Shown in pieces: positions 1-38,409 of a stretch of 64,000 nucleotides of DNA. The position numbers and the translations under genes are program-made. Positions within the stretch are counted from its first letter, which is position 1; every line of letters starts with the position of its first letter. Origin of the DNA: Leptoclinus maculatus (lineage: Eukaryota > Chordata > Actinopteri > Perciformes > Stichaeidae); NCBI GenBank assembly GCA_032191485.1, contig JAVDOI010000003.1, positions 4,391,194 through 4,455,193 on the forward strand, written 5' to 3'. The notes below the pieces were generated by a model. It had not been told where the DNA came from. It saw only the letters and a program-made list of their open reading frames with translations, and did no database searches.

Positions 1-746
1 TACTTCGGTGCTTCGGTTGGAGTCCGTTGAAAATCCTCTTCTCAAATTCCCTCTTATTTTTATTCTTCCATCCTGAATAAAATCACCGATCTATGATATC
101 TAAAGCTTTCTGTTCATTTTCTTTAGGTTGACTATGTGCTAACTAAGCAGAGACTTGATGCCATGTGATTTTGAAGAGTAATGGGCGGGCTTAGAGTCAA
201 CTGAGAAAGGAAAAAATACTGTAGTATACTGCAAAACTTGACAGTAGCTGCTGTTAATATTTTTTTTCTTCCAAGGCCTCACCTTTTGCTGGATTTAACT
301 GTATTCAACTGTATTTATGAAGAACAGTACATTACTGTTGAGAATTTCTTGTATTTTTACAGCAATTTGTTACAGTGTACTTATGCAATCAACGTAGAGT
401 GTAGATCTATAATCAAGATCTTACATCTTTCTTATCACTCTGTTTATTGATTTTGTTGGGAAATGAATGGAGTTGCCTCTGCTGTTTCGATACAAGAATA
501 ATTATATCTAGACAAGGAATTGCATTAGATATGATGTGAGTTTGGAATCAAGAACTGGATGAACTAGTCAAAGATTTACAACTACCGTGGATTTAATATT
601 TAATCTAAGTAACACATTGAGCTGTTTTTATTGTTTCTTAACCAGTTATTGTTGTGTGTGAGATGTGTCACGTCTTTATCAGGGTGTCTCCTCTGTAAGG
701 GTGAATAACAACTACAGTTCATCATCTCTCTGATCAACGTAACAAC
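1..746. other. Upstream region of the SLC7-like gene
   Basis: AT-rich sequence with no supported coding exon. It should hold the promoter and any 5' UTR exon of the transporter that starts at 747. Several pyrimidine tracts ending in AG are present (for example near 112-125), but I cannot tell whether an untranslated exon exists. The short open frame at 238-450 has no coding character. Confidence 0.4.
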
Positions 747-3700
747 ATGGTGGTCAAGGAACCTGAAGCTCTGAAAATGAAGCGGGAAATTGGTCTTATT
801 GGAGGTGTTGCACTAGTTTCTGGAACTATGATCGGATCCGGAATATTCATGTCCCCACAGTTTGTATTGGCTTATGTGGGAAGCCCTGGGGCCAGTCTGG
901 TGATCTGGGCTTTCTCGGGACTTATAGCAATATTTGCAGCGCTGTCCTATGCTGAGCTTGGGACAGTCATTTCTGAATCTGGTGGGGAATTCATCTACAT
1001 ACTGAGGATCTATGGTTCATGCCCGGCTTTCTTTGCAGCAGTCACCTTTATCCTAGTTGTGAAGCCTTTCAGCATTGCAGCAATGGCAATTAGTATTGCA
1101 GAGTATGCTCTAGCACCCTTTTACGCGGGCTGCCATCCTCCTCAGCTAGTGGTGAAGTGTGCTGCAGCTGTTGCTATACTGGTTGCTGCCACGGTCAACA
1201 TCTTGAATTCTCGGATTGCCATCAGAATCCAAGTGGTCTTCTTGGTGGCCAAGGTGCTGGCATTGACATTCATCGTGATTGGAGGAATAGTGGAGCTCAT
1301 ACAGAGCAGCAGTGTCATTGTGGAAAATTTGAAAGTTGAGAATGCATTTAAGGGCACTCGGTACTCTTTAAGCACTCTAGGAATGGCTATTTATCAAGGA
1401 CTCTGGTCTTACGCTGGCTGGTACAACTTGAACTATGTCACGGAGGAGCTGAAACGACCGGAGGTGAGGCTGTAAAGAGCTGGATTGTGCATGTGTGCTT
1501 AAGCGAGTTAATAATAGCATTATTGCAAGTTGTTTTCAGATGATACCATGATAAAGATTATGCTGGACCGATGTGTCCAAACAGTCACAGGTGTCAGTGC
1601 TAAGTCCCATGAAGACACTCAGGGTGTGATTGTTTCCTGCAATTGTTATCTTCTCTAACTGTGATAAAGGTGTGTGCCGGCCAGTGTTGTTATCATGTGG
1701 ATGTTTGCATCACACAAAATGTAGCAATACAGCAATCGGAGGCAGTTGAAAGGCGGCCGTGGCGGCCGTGGCTCAATGGGTAGAGATGTCCGGCAACCGC
1801 AAGGTCGGCGGTTCGATCCTTGGCTGCTACATGTCCTGTGCCGAAGTGTCCCTGAGCAAGACACTGAACCCCTAACTGCTCCCCGGGAGCAGCCTACTGC
1901 TCCCAATAAGCTAGGGATGGGTTAAATGCAGAAGTAAAATTTCGTGTATATGTGTATATGACAACAATAAAGTTTCTTCTTCTTCTAAAGGTCACAGAAT
2001 AGTTTTAGGGGGAACATGCTGTACACAGACTGATCTGGGCTGTATTTGTTTATGGTGTAAAGTCCAAATGGATGATTTAGTACAGATTGTAGAGAGTCAC
2101 AGGCCAGTACATTTTCTGTTGTTTTTCAAGAAAATAGAGGTCATTTAAATCACTTTTTTGTGACATCTCTCATACTGTTGCATTATTTGGGGCGATACAT
2201 TTAGAAAATGTTTGTGGAGAAAGCATGAAAATAGTGTTAATGTCAATAAATGTTTTCAACCTGAAGTCAATCCCTTATTTCAATGCCGATAGTATCCATT
2301 GTGCGAGCTTGTACACATTAACCAGAACATAAAACAGATTTTGTCTTCCTCCAGGTGAATCTTCCTCGGGCCGTTGTGATAGCCATTTCTCTGGTGACTG
2401 GCTTATATCTGCTGGTGAATGTGAGCTACCTGACGGCAATGACGCCGAGAGAGCTCATGTCCTCCAACGCAGTAGCAGTAACCTGGGGGTAAGACAGCAC
2501 CTGATGTCACGTATTCTGCTGTTTCCTGCTGTTAAAATTACATGTTTTAAAGGAGCATCAAAGGAGTACTCTACCAGTTTAGCATTGAACTCCTATGACA
2601 TACTCGGACTCACTGTTTTTTTTCAAGTATCAAATCGATTCAGCAGAACTAGAGATGTTGTCTTTTTTTGTTCCGTACGCATCTTTCTTAATTGTCAAAG
2701 CCTGGTGCCTACTTTTCCCACAATGCAACATGGCCACAGACAGTTCGGTCAGAGATCCGGGTGTGTTATGCTATTAGCGGCCAATGTAGCCTCGAGCCAC
2801 TACCCTAAAGCCGAGATGAGGAGCGCTACGGAAGTATAAACTCATATATTTTTATATCCATGTCACCCGATTCCTTTCATTTTCAAACTTGTAATCTTGT
2901 GCCCAGACTGACGGCGGCAGGAATCTATCAGATTCTGCACAGCCCCCTCTGGAGCCACAAAAATCTTCATACAACTTCTTTCACACATGCAGTAGTGCTC
3001 CCTAAAACTTGTACTTTGATGTGTACAAATCGGTTCCCCTTTAATCGGAAAATAACTTTTTAATGTCCCCCTGTCATCAACCTGGAGCAGAAGCACATCA
3101 GGAGAGCTTACCATGCATTTATTAGAAGAATTAATTATACACTTCACATGAACACAGTTAAATGTCAGCAAATCTGAGAGAGTTTATGAATCAACAATAA
3201 CCTTTTGAACCGTGAAAAGTAATCTGAATAATGTATGCAAGCCCTGTGATGAACTTTATTCCTGTAACAGGCGGCTGTTAAAACAATTGGAAACGGTGCT
3301 CTTGCAGCTTTTGTTGAGAACTTCCACCTTGTTCCACAGGAATAAGGTGTTAGGAAGCTGGGGCTGGATCATGTCTGTGGCCGCAGCGTTGTCTGCTTTC
3401 GGTTCACTGAATGGGACGTTCTTCAGTGGTGGCCGCTTGTGCTTCGTTGCGGCCAGGGAGGGACACATGGTGAGAGGCTCTTCTTGTATATATTGTCCAG
3501 CACGAGACTGTTGACTCAGAGTTTTCACTCAGACCCGTGTTCTCTTTGTAGCCAGATATTCTGGCCATGGCTCACATCCACAGACTGACTCCGTCTCCGG
3601 CCCTGATCTTCACCACCGTCGTCTCTCTTCTGGTGCTGATCCCCGGAGACTTCCAGAGCATTGTCAACTACTTCAGGTGAGTAGGATTTTGCTTGTATTC

Positions 3701-4189
3701 AGTGTTGACATTTCTTCTGCATTACTTGTATAAAGAACTGTTTGTATTTGTCTTCATTGCGGTTGTCAGTTTCACTGCCTGGTTTTTCTATGGCATCACC
3801 CTTTCTGGACTGCTCTATCTCAAGATTAAGAAGCCGGAGCTCCCCAGGCCGTACAAGGTCAGTGTCACACGCGTTCAATCTCATCATACATTTTTTTTTG
3901 TCTTTTCGTTAACACTGGAGGAGAATTACTTTGTGCCTGTCCCTTCCTCTCTCCACAGGTTCCCATCATACTCCCCATACTGGTCATCATTGTGGCAGTA
4001 TTCCTTGTGCTGGCACCCATCATAGACAATCCTGAGATTGAATACCTCTATGTGACTTTATTTATCTTCAGTGGAGCTATAGTCTACATACCCTTCATCC
4101 ATTACAAGCTCTGCCCGGGGCTGTTGACCAAGTTAACAGTGTTCCTGCAGCTGTTCTTGGAGGTCGCGCCAGCAGAGAAGAACCTGTGA
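747..4189 (+). CDS. slc7a9-like: b(0,+)-type amino acid transporter light chain (SLC7A9-like)
   Basis: Six coding exons: 747-1463, 2355-2488, 3340-3469, 3552-3676, 3770-3857 and 3959-4189. All have GT-AG borders and compatible phases, giving 474 aa. Seen: the light-chain motif GTMIGSGIF (residues 26-34) in TM1, the aromatic stretch YAGWYNLNYVTEE, the GREGHM-like motif AAREGHM, and a C-terminal end LEVAPAEKNL close to the b(0,+)AT end. Cys129 in FYAGC sits where family members form the disulfide to their SLC3 heavy chain (rBAT for SLC7A9). Known family role: sodium-independent exchange of cystine and cationic amino acids for neutral ones at the plasma membrane, about 12 membrane segments. Human SLC7A9 is 487 aa, so the length is normal. 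The first 239 codons lie in one exon, which is unusual. It could instead be an slc7a13-like paralogue, because the two are close relatives. The SLC7 light-chain assignment is secure; the exact orthologue is not. Confidence 0.85.
1755..1990 (+). repeat. tRNA-derived SINE in intron 1 of the SLC7-like gene
   Basis: A tRNA-like head with a B-box GGTTCGATCC near 1811 is followed by a conserved body (GTGTCCCTGAGCAAGACACTGA) and a tail reading ATGGGTTAAATGCAGAAG, ending in a TTC-rich simple repeat near 1975-1988. This is the layout of widespread teleost SINEs. The same body motif recurs in reverse at 38800-38960. Confidence 0.8.
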
Positions 4190-4373
4190 TGTGGGCAGAA
4201 CGAATGAAACATTGCAGTTTACATTCGATACAAACCTAGTGTTACCTCCCGTTTCTCATTGATAAGTTGGGTTGTGCGTTTGACTGTCTTTGAATTTTAG
4301 CAATCTGATATGTATATTTGCAGATGTTCCTAGTCAATTTAAAGAGCACATGTGAAAAGAAATATCATTCTGA

Positions 4374-4379
4374 AATAAA
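4374..4379 (+). terminator. Poly(A) signal of the SLC7-like gene
   Basis: AATAAA lies 185 bases after the TGA at 4187-4189 and just before the inverted-repeat element that starts at 4464. It is the first canonical signal downstream. Confidence 0.7.
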
Positions 4380-4463
4380 TCTGTTTTCAAAATGTCAATC
4401 TCTTACCAAAAGGTGAAATATGCCAGATTTTTTGCTGAAATCTTAAGTATTTTTGAGAGACAG

Positions 4464-7400
4464 CGAGATCCTCCTTGTGGCACTGGCACCTCAGTGACTA
4501 GTCAGCGGCAAGCGTCAGTCAGGCGTCAGTCAGGCGTCAGTCAGGCGTCAGTCAGGTGCCACAACAGTGACAAGCGAGCGGCACTCGTTCGACACCCGTC
4601 AAGAAGCTGCCGAGCGGAGCGGGCGGAGCCACATTTCCTGAGAACACCCATTGTTGTTACGATAGGATTTTGATTAAAATATATTACGAACTTTATTGCA
4701 TCAAACAATCCACAGATTAATCGAAAAGTTGATTATTGCTGTGTACATGGATAAATGAATATTAAATCGTATGTAGTCAACTATTGTTGCTAACATACTC
4801 CCATTGGCCCACGTTTATTTATTTATATGTATTTATCTTTCTTCTAATGTTACCCTGGTATGTGCTTGCATCATAGACTAACAATTTTCTTGCATACGGT
4901 CATTCTATAACCTTCACTTTTATTTTGACATATTCTTACTTCCGGACTACCTGTCTTACTTTGAGTCGCTCTTCAAAAGAAAAAACAAATAAACCATAAA
5001 ACAGACTATCAAAACGTACACGGACCAGGGGGGCACACTCCTCTGACTACTGGCGGCACTCGTCTGACGCCTGGCGGCACTCGTCTGACGCCTGGCGGCA
5101 CTCCCCTGACTAGTAGTGGCAATCGTCTGACGCCTAGTGGCACTCCTCTGACTACTGGCGGCAATCGTCTGACGCTTGGTGGCACTCCTCTGACTAGTAG
5201 TGGCACCTGTCTGACGCCTAGTGGCACTCCTCTGACTAGTAGTGGCACTCGTCTGACGCCTAGTGGCACTCCTCTGACTACTGGCGGCACTCGTCTGACG
5301 CCTGGCGGCACTCGTCTGACGCCTGGCGGCACTCGTCTGACGCCTGGCGGCACTCGTCTGACTAGTAGTGGCAATCGTCTGACGCCTAGTGGCACTCCTC
5401 TGACTACTGGCGGCAATCGTCTGACGCTTGGTGGCACTCCTCTGACTAGTAGTGGCACTCGTCTGACGCCTAGTGGCACTCCTCTGACTAGTAGTGGCAC
5501 TCGTCTGACGCCTAGTGGCACTCCTCTGACTACTGGCGGCAATCGTCTGACGCTTGGTGGCACTCCTCTGACTAGTAGTGGCACTCGTCTGACGCCTAGT
5601 GGCACTCCTCTGACTAGTAGTGGCACTCGTCTGACGCCTAGTGGCACTCCTCTGACTACTGGCGGCACTCGTCTGACGCCTGGCGGCACTCCCCTGACTA
5701 GTAGTGGCAATCGTCTGACGCCTAGTGGCACTCCTCTGACTACTGGCGGCAATCGTCTGACGCTTGGTGGCACTCCCCTGACTAGTAGTGGCACTCGTCT
5801 GACGCCTAGTGGCACTCCCCTGACTACTGGCGGCAATCATCTGACGCTTGGTGGCACTCCTCTGACTAGTAGTGGCAATCGCCTGACGCCTAGTGGCACT
5901 CCTCTGACTACTGGCGGCAATCGTCTGACGCTTGGTGGCACTCCCCTGACTAGTAGTGGCACTCGTCTGACGCCTAGTGGCACTCCTCTGACTAGTAGTG
6001 GCACTCCTCTGACTACTGGCGGCACTCGTCTGACGCCTGGCGGCACTCCCCTGACTAGTAGTGGCAATCGTCTGACGCCTAGTGGCACTCCTCTGACTAC
6101 TGGCGGCAATCGTCTGACGCTTGGTGGCACTCCTCTGACTAGTAGTGGCACTCGCCTGACGCCTAGTGGCACTCCTCTGACTAGTAGTGGCACTCGTCTG
6201 ACGCCTAGTGGCACTTCTCTGACTACTGACGGCACTCGTCTGACGCCTGGCGGCACTCCCCTGACTAGTAGTGGCAATCGTCTGACGCCTAGTGGCACTC
6301 CTCTGACTACTGGCGGCAATCGTCTGACGCTTCGTGGCACTCCCCTGACTAGTAGTGGCACTCGTCTGACGCCTAGTGGCACTCCCCTGACTAGTAGTGG
6401 CAATCGTCTGACGCCTAGTGGCACTCCTCTGACTACTGGCGGCAATCGTCTGACGCTTGGTGGCACTCCCCTGACTAGTAGTGGCACTCGTCTGACGCCT
6501 AGTGACACTCCTCTGACTAGTAGTGGCACTCGTCTGACGCCTAGTGGCACTCGTCTGACGCCTGGCGGCACTCGTCTGACTAGTAGTGGCAATCGTCTGA
6601 CGCCTAGTGGCACTCCTCTGACTAGTAGTGGCACTCGTCTGACGCCTAGTGGCACTCCTCTGACTACTGGCGGCACTCGTCTGACGCCTGGCGGCACTCG
6701 TCTGACTAGTAGTGGCAATCGTCTGACGCCTAGTGGCACTCCTCTGACTACTGGCGGCAATCGTCTGACGCTTGGTGGCACTCCTCTGACTAGTAGTGGC
6801 ACTCCTCTGACTAGTAGTGGCAATCGTCTGACGCCTAGCGGCACTCCTCTGACTAGTGGTGGCAATCGCCTGACGCCTAGCGGCACTCCTGTGACAACTA
6901 TTGGCACTGGCAGCTTGTGGCACTCGTCTGACGCCTAGTGGCACTCCTCTGACTAGTAGTGGCACTCGTCTGACGCCTAGTGGCACTCCTCTGACTACTG
7001 GCGGCACTCGTCTGACGCCTGGCGGCACTCGTCTGACTAGTAGTGGCAATCGTCTGACGCCTAGTGGCACTCCTCTGACTACTGGCGGCAATCGTCTGAC
7101 GCTTGGTGGCACTCCCCTGACTAGTAGTGGCACTCGTCTGACGCCTAGTGGCACTCCCCTGACTACTGGCGGCAATCATCTGACGCTTGGTGGCACTCCT
7201 CTGACTAGTAGTGGCAATCGCCTGACGCCTAGTGGCACTCCTCTGACTACTGGCGGCAATCGTCTGACGCTTGGTGGCACTCCCCTGACTAGTAGTGGCA
7301 CTCGTCTGACGCCTAGTGGCACTCCTCTGACTAGTAGTGGCACTCGTCTGACGCCTAGTGGCACTCCTCTGACTACTGGCGGCACTCGTCTGACGCCTGG

Positions 7401-8874
7401 CGGCACTCCCCTGACTAGTAGTGGCAATCGTCTGACGCCTAGTGGCACTCCTCTGACTACTGGCGGCAATCGTCTGACGCTTGGTGGCACTCCTCTGACT
7501 AGTAGTGGCACTCGCCTGACGCCTAGTGGCACTCCTCTGACTAGTAGTGGCACTCGTCTGACGCCTAGTGGCACTTCTCTGACTACTGACGGCACTCGTC
7601 TGACGCCTGGCGGCACTCCCCTGACTAGTAGTGGCAATCGTCTGACGCCTAGTGGCACTCCTCTGACTACTGGCGGCAATCGTCTGACGCTTCGTGGCAC
7701 TCCCCTGACTAGTAGTGGCACTCGTCTGACGCCTAGTGGCACTCCCCTGACTAGTAGTGGCAATCGTCTGACGCCTAGTGGCACTCCTCTGACTACTGGC
7801 GGCAATCGTCTGACGCTTGGTGGCACTCCCCTGACTAGTAGTGGCACTCGTCTGACGCCTAGTGGCACTCCTCTGACTAGTAGTGGCACTCGTCTGACGC
7901 CTAGTGGCACTCCCCTGACTAGTAGTGGCACTCGTCTGACGCCTAGTGGCACTCGCCTGACGCCTGGCGGCACTCGTCTGACTAGTAGTGGCAATCGTCT
8001 GACGCCTAGTGGCACTCCTCTGACTAGTAGTGGCACTCGTCTGACGCCTAGTGGCACTCCTCTGACTACTGGCGGCACTCGTCTGACGCCTGGCGGCACT
8101 CGTCTGACTAGTAGTGGCAATCGTCTGACGCCTAGTGGCACTCCTCTGACTACTGGCGGCAATCGTCTGACGCTTGGTGGCACTCCTCTGACTAGTAGTG
8201 GCACTCCTCTGACTAGTAGTGGCAATCGTCTGACGCCTAGCGGCACTCCTCTGACTAGTGGTGGCAATCGCCTGACGCCTAGCGGCACTCCTGTGACAAC
8301 TATTGGCACTGGCAGCTTGTGGCACCTACTGACACCTACATATAAGCAGAGGAAGAGTGAGGATATTTTCAGACATGTATTTTTGGATTGGACATTTTAT
8401 GGGTTTTCATTTTAAAACGTTTTTATATACTTTTAAATAATAAAACGGATGATTTATTTTCATTATTTTAGCCGATTGTTGTAAATGACTATAAAAGTAA
8501 TAATTTGGAAAGAGTGTATTATGTTCTCTTTTGTTTCAAAACCAACAGAATCATACTTAAATAAAATGAATGAGAAACAAAAAAGTACAACGTGGTTACT
8601 CTCAGGATGTATACAGAGAACGGGTGGCTCAGGTGACTCAACTAAAATCCATACTATGATAAAACTGATTTATGGCAGCTGACCAATCGTAACAACAATG
8701 GGTGTTCTCAGGAAATGTGGCTCCGTCTGCTCAGCTCGGCAGCTTCTTGACGGGTGCCGAACGAGTGCCGCTCGCTTGCCACAGTTGTGGCACCTGACTG
8801 ACGCCTGACTGACGCCTGACTGACGTCTGACTGACGCTTGCCACTGACTAGTCACTGCCACAAGGAGGATCTCG
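4464..8874. mobile_element. Inverted-repeat element carrying a 21-bp satellite
   Basis: The left end (4464-4664) and the right end (8686-8874) are long, near-identical inverted repeats that begin CGAGATCCTCCTTGTGGCA and end at TTGTTGTTACGAT. Both ends contain four tandem copies of an 11-bp unit, GCGTCAGTCAG. Between them are AT-rich spacers (4665-5035 and 8326-8685) and a large satellite block. No transposase was found, so this is a non-autonomous DNA element resembling foldback or MITE-type elements. I saw no convincing target-site duplication. Confidence 0.8.
5036..8325. repeat. 21-bp tandem satellite, about 155 copies
   Basis: Two main variants alternate: GGCACTCGTCTGACGCCTAGT and GGCACTCCTCTGACTAGTAGT, with GGCGGCAATCGTCTGACGCTT-type variants. 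The unit length is a multiple of three and rarely makes stop codons, so long open frames run through on both strands (for example 4956-7175 minus and 6901-8415 plus). These are repeat artefacts, not genes. A stretch of about 1.34-1.40 kb is duplicated inside the array: the junction GTGACAACTATTGGCACTGG occurs at 6891 and again at 8293. Confidence 0.95.
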
Positions 8875-10263
8875 GCCTTGCTGACATTTTTTTGCCTGTA
8901 CAACAGTAGGTGGCTAGACAGAGCACGCACTTTAACATCTGAAACCCGTTATTGTGAATTTGTGTTTGACAAAACAGCAATTGGTTATGTGCACACAGCA
9001 CAGAGAAGCTCAGATTACATCACACACTTCCTTCTCTGTAGACATTACTCCAAAATTATCTTTACGTAAATAGTTGTTCGCGGCAATATTAATGCTCTGA
9101 ATGTTGTACAGAGAACCTTTAATTTCCATTCCAGTTTATTATAAATGCTCATTTGAAAAAGGTTCCAAATCAAAGATACATAAATGTATTTTAAATAACT
9201 TTTTGCAACAAGAAAGAAACAGGATTGTATAACAATTTTCCACTTTATTTTGTTTTCTTGAATGATGGGACATATTTGATTTGGGGCAGCAGGAGTCCTC
9301 AGTGACAGGAACCTACACAAAATATGAACACTGGATATATTGTTCTGTTCTCCACACACACCAATACCAACGTGTAAACAGTGCGAAACAAAAAAAAGGC
9401 GTCTCTCAACAACTATTGGACCATTTACTTTTCATCTAGCACCATCATCAGGTCAAAATTTGAATTTGTCCAGTATTTGGGTTTCGAACCAAATACCTGC
9501 AAAACTACTGACATTCCCATCAACCCCCGTTGTTTGTTGTGTTTAGTGCTAATTAGTAAATGTTAGCAAGCTAACACAAAACTAAGAAGATGTCAGCTGG
9601 AGCATGTTAGCGTGATGACATTAGCATTTAGCTCAGTCTCACCGCGGTGACTGTAGTCGTCTTGTTTTCCTAATACTAGCAATCTCCTGCAGCCTGTAGG
9701 TTAGGAGTTGTGCTGGGCTACAAGATTAGTAATAAGACATCTTGGCACAAATTTGCTTTTTGAGTCTTACATTCGAAATAAACACTCATACGGAAAAAGT
9801 TAATTAAAAAAAAAAAAAAAAGGTTTATTAAATAATTGTTATCCACCAAAAGGTTAAAACAAGACATGGCCAATTCATAGTGCAGCTTTCACATGACGAA
9901 GGATTGTCCAACACAGAGCAGGGAAGGGAGAAAGGTGTGTTAGTGCGTGTGCATACACAGACCATATTTCTGTATGAAACACAGTCAACCCAGTCCATCT
10001 GCGGACATCTTGATGTTTCTTTGTTCGGCTTCACCATTCTGTTACCTGACAAATTTAGCATTTACATTTTTTCCACATTTGGGGGAATGAGCTGTATGAC
10101 CACTAAAATAATGTTGCAATGTTCAGATATCTTGCCCTTAATTAAGTTCCCATTTAACCAACACAGTTTGAAAAACAAAAAGGTATTTGTTAAGGGTGAG
10201 TGTGTAATTTGTGTGCGTGTGTTCAAGAGTCCTTTTTTTGTTTTTCAAACTCCAGTTGAGGAC
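8875..10263. other. Intergenic and adprs 3' flank
   Basis: No coding exon is visible. A short teleost repeat rich in GTTAGC/GCTAAC words lies at about 9555-9650. On the minus strand an AATAAA (plus-strand TTTATT at 9824-9829), next to a poly(A)-like run at 9805-9820, marks the likely 3' end of adprs, giving it a 3' UTR of about 450 bases. Confidence 0.5.
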
Positions 10264-13404
<3,141 letters not shown>

Positions 13405-15880
13405 TCATTCGCTGGTGAAGAGACTTCTCAACGTACAGCTGAGGAAAACACCCTGCTGGTTGGCCGACCAGACTCTCGGACAGGGGAGAAGATACAACGC
13501 AAGCGACGATAACAACAATAACAAATGTCGGCTCAACTCCGCCTCTCCACTGTTTCCTGAAAACGTTTTGATGGCCGTTTGACCCCGAAGAGAGCGTCGG
13601 GTCAGCGCACATAGAAATACGCTTATATAGAGGGGGCTTCCATTACCAGACAGGCTGCTGTCTGCTGTGGTTTGTACATTTCTATAAAAAGGAAATGCCT
13701 TCGATACCGCAGTGGATGCAATACACACCAACTGTGTGTAAAAAAAAAAGAAGATAATTATCGGTTTTGTTAAAGTTTAAAATGGGACATCAGAAGTAGA
13801 CGTGTAGACTGTTTTGCCATTGGTAGCACCGAGCTCACTCTTCTCGTGCCCGCAGTATGCTGTAGCTTGCGCAGATAACCTCATATTTACGGTAGAGCCA
13901 TGCATTTGTTAAGACCGCCCTCTGCTGGATAGGAGCGCTGGCCCTGACAGGATGAAGTATGGCCCTCACCAATAAATGGGTCAATAATGTAGAATAGTGA
14001 AAATGTAGGACAAATTGCAGGGGCAGTGTCTTCTTTCCTTGTGGGTTGGTCTTATTCTTAATTTTGCTTTTTACAATTTGTCTTGAGTCCACATAGTCAG
14101 ACCCCAGGTGGTAGCCGGCTGACTGGTCAAAAAAGAATGAATGGATGTAACTGCAGTCCTTTTCTAATCATTTCCGATTAAAATAAGATTTTAAAACTTC
14201 AGTAACCCATTATAATTATTTGATTATTCGAGTAACAGCTACCCTCACTTAGGGCTATGTTTTTGCTTACAAAGGTGGGGACATTTTACAGACATCTCTT
14301 AACCCAACTTAACATAATACAATTAGAGTTAAACTGTGTTAAGTATATACCTACCCTTTTAATAGCCACATATTGTAATGTTTCTCTTAGCGATCAAACA
14401 CATTTGCAGAGGGACCGAAATCCCTTTCTAATTAATTAAAAGACAATGTATCATGCTGCTTAGTTATGTTAATATTAATTTTGTATTGATTGATTGAGAC
14501 CAGTTTGTCGGATTGTGGGAAAATAATGTGTATACGTTTTTTTGCTGTGCATCAAGCTGAATAAACCGCAGTGCAACCATAAAACAACAATCCTCTGGCT
14601 GTTGTTTATATCCAGTTCCGTGGACAGTCAAAACTGGAATTACCGTATTGAAGCGAATATAGCAGGGCGTATTTTTTCGAGACGGCATTTGAAAAAGCGG
14701 GGTTAGTAATGTGGTGGTCTACATGGGAGGACTAGAAAATTAAAAGTCATTAGGCATTTCTAAAAGAAGTCTACGCTTATACAACACAAGTATCTGTTTA
14801 TCAGGAGCAAAATACCATCACTGACAACTTCCTAACATGCCAACAGCAAAAGACGGAGAAGAGCCACCTAAAAATACGGTAACACTATATCTTCCCCACC
14901 GTCTTCTTCTTCGTCGTCTTTATATTTAAAGGACCAGTGTGTATGAGTAAGTGGATATATTGGCAGACATTAAATCATGTTTATTCTGTTTTCATTAGTG
15001 CATAACGTTAATCGCATGAAACTATGATTCGTTATGCCTTTGCTAGCTTAGAATGAGCCTTTCATATCTACAAGAGAGATAAGCTGGCCCTCTTCAACGG
15101 AGCCCGCCATGTTGCACCGCCATGTTTCTACCGTGTCCCACAACGGACAAACTAAAGACTGGTTCTAAACAGGGCCTTTGACGTTTACATTGAAGTGTCT
15201 GCATGAATGCACCGGTTGTAAGGCGAAGAAGAAGAAGGAAATATTAAGTGGTTGCTGGTGCGGGCTACGCATTTTGTGTTGTGAAAAGTTTGAGAACCCA
15301 AATGTTGACAAATGGAGGATCATACTTATTTTTTAGCACAAGAAAAAGCAAAGGAGCGTGAACCCTCGCTGTCAAAGAAGCGCAACGAAAGCGGGACAGG
15401 CGACGGCAGAAAACCAGGGTAAATATGGTGTGGCCTTTCGTAAATGGAAATCGCTGATGAGGGACAGTGTTTTCAGAGTGACGGCGAAGTTGCAAGTTTT
15501 CTGCTGAACTTAAAGGCCACCGTAGGTTCTTCTACAGTTTTCCACGCTTGGACAGTCTATAGTTCGGAAACGGGGGGATACAGTTGTATGCAATGCGCAA
15601 CCTCACCGCTAGATGCCACTAAAGGCTACAACTGGCCAATTTATATGTCACGTTAACATGTTTCTAAAGTAAGTTACATCCAAAATCATTAGGTGTTTAA
15701 CTTGTGCGACAGGTGCTTCGCCTAACCTTGCTGGAGTCAGCGGACTTAAAGTGACCATGTCTCTTCAGTAAGTTTACAGCAGCATTATTTTTGTTCGTAT
15801 TGTTAGCTGCTTGCGTACATAAGCCATAACCCGAGAAGGGTGGGTGTTTGGAAGCACAGCGTCTGCAGCATAATTAAAAC
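13405..15880. other. Divergent promoter region between adprs and zmym4
   Basis: The two genes are transcribed away from each other across about 2.5 kb. The adprs-proximal part (13405-13700) is GC-richer and probably holds its 5' UTR and promoter. An inverted-repeat transposon fills about 14932-15625. No TATA box was convincing on either side, and no other coding exon is supported. Confidence 0.5.
14932..15625. mobile_element. Non-autonomous DNA transposon common in teleosts
   Basis: It begins AAAGGACCAGTGTGTATGAG and ends with CACCGCTAGATGCCACTAAA, loosely inverted relative to the start. The inner part has the phrase GCCGCCATGTTTCTAC-like CACCGCCATGTTTCTACCGT near 15115-15135. I recognise this combination from many fish introns. 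No transposase is present. Confidence 0.6.

Positions 15881-38409
<22,529 letters not shown>

Noticed and set aside
1757..1830. tRNA gene with A- and B-box.
   Set aside because: It is the head of a SINE. The cloverleaf is degenerate and the SINE body and tail follow directly.
5036..8325. CRISPR-like array.
   Set aside because: The repeats are contiguous without spacers, and the genome is a vertebrate's. It is a tandem satellite.
4956..8415. Long proteins of up to 739 aa on both strands (LVRGVP-, RRQTSATT- or GTPLTSS-type repeats).
   Set aside because: They are translations of the 21-bp satellite. The unit length is a multiple of three and lacks stops, so several frames stay open at once. 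No splice structure or non-repeat domain is attached.
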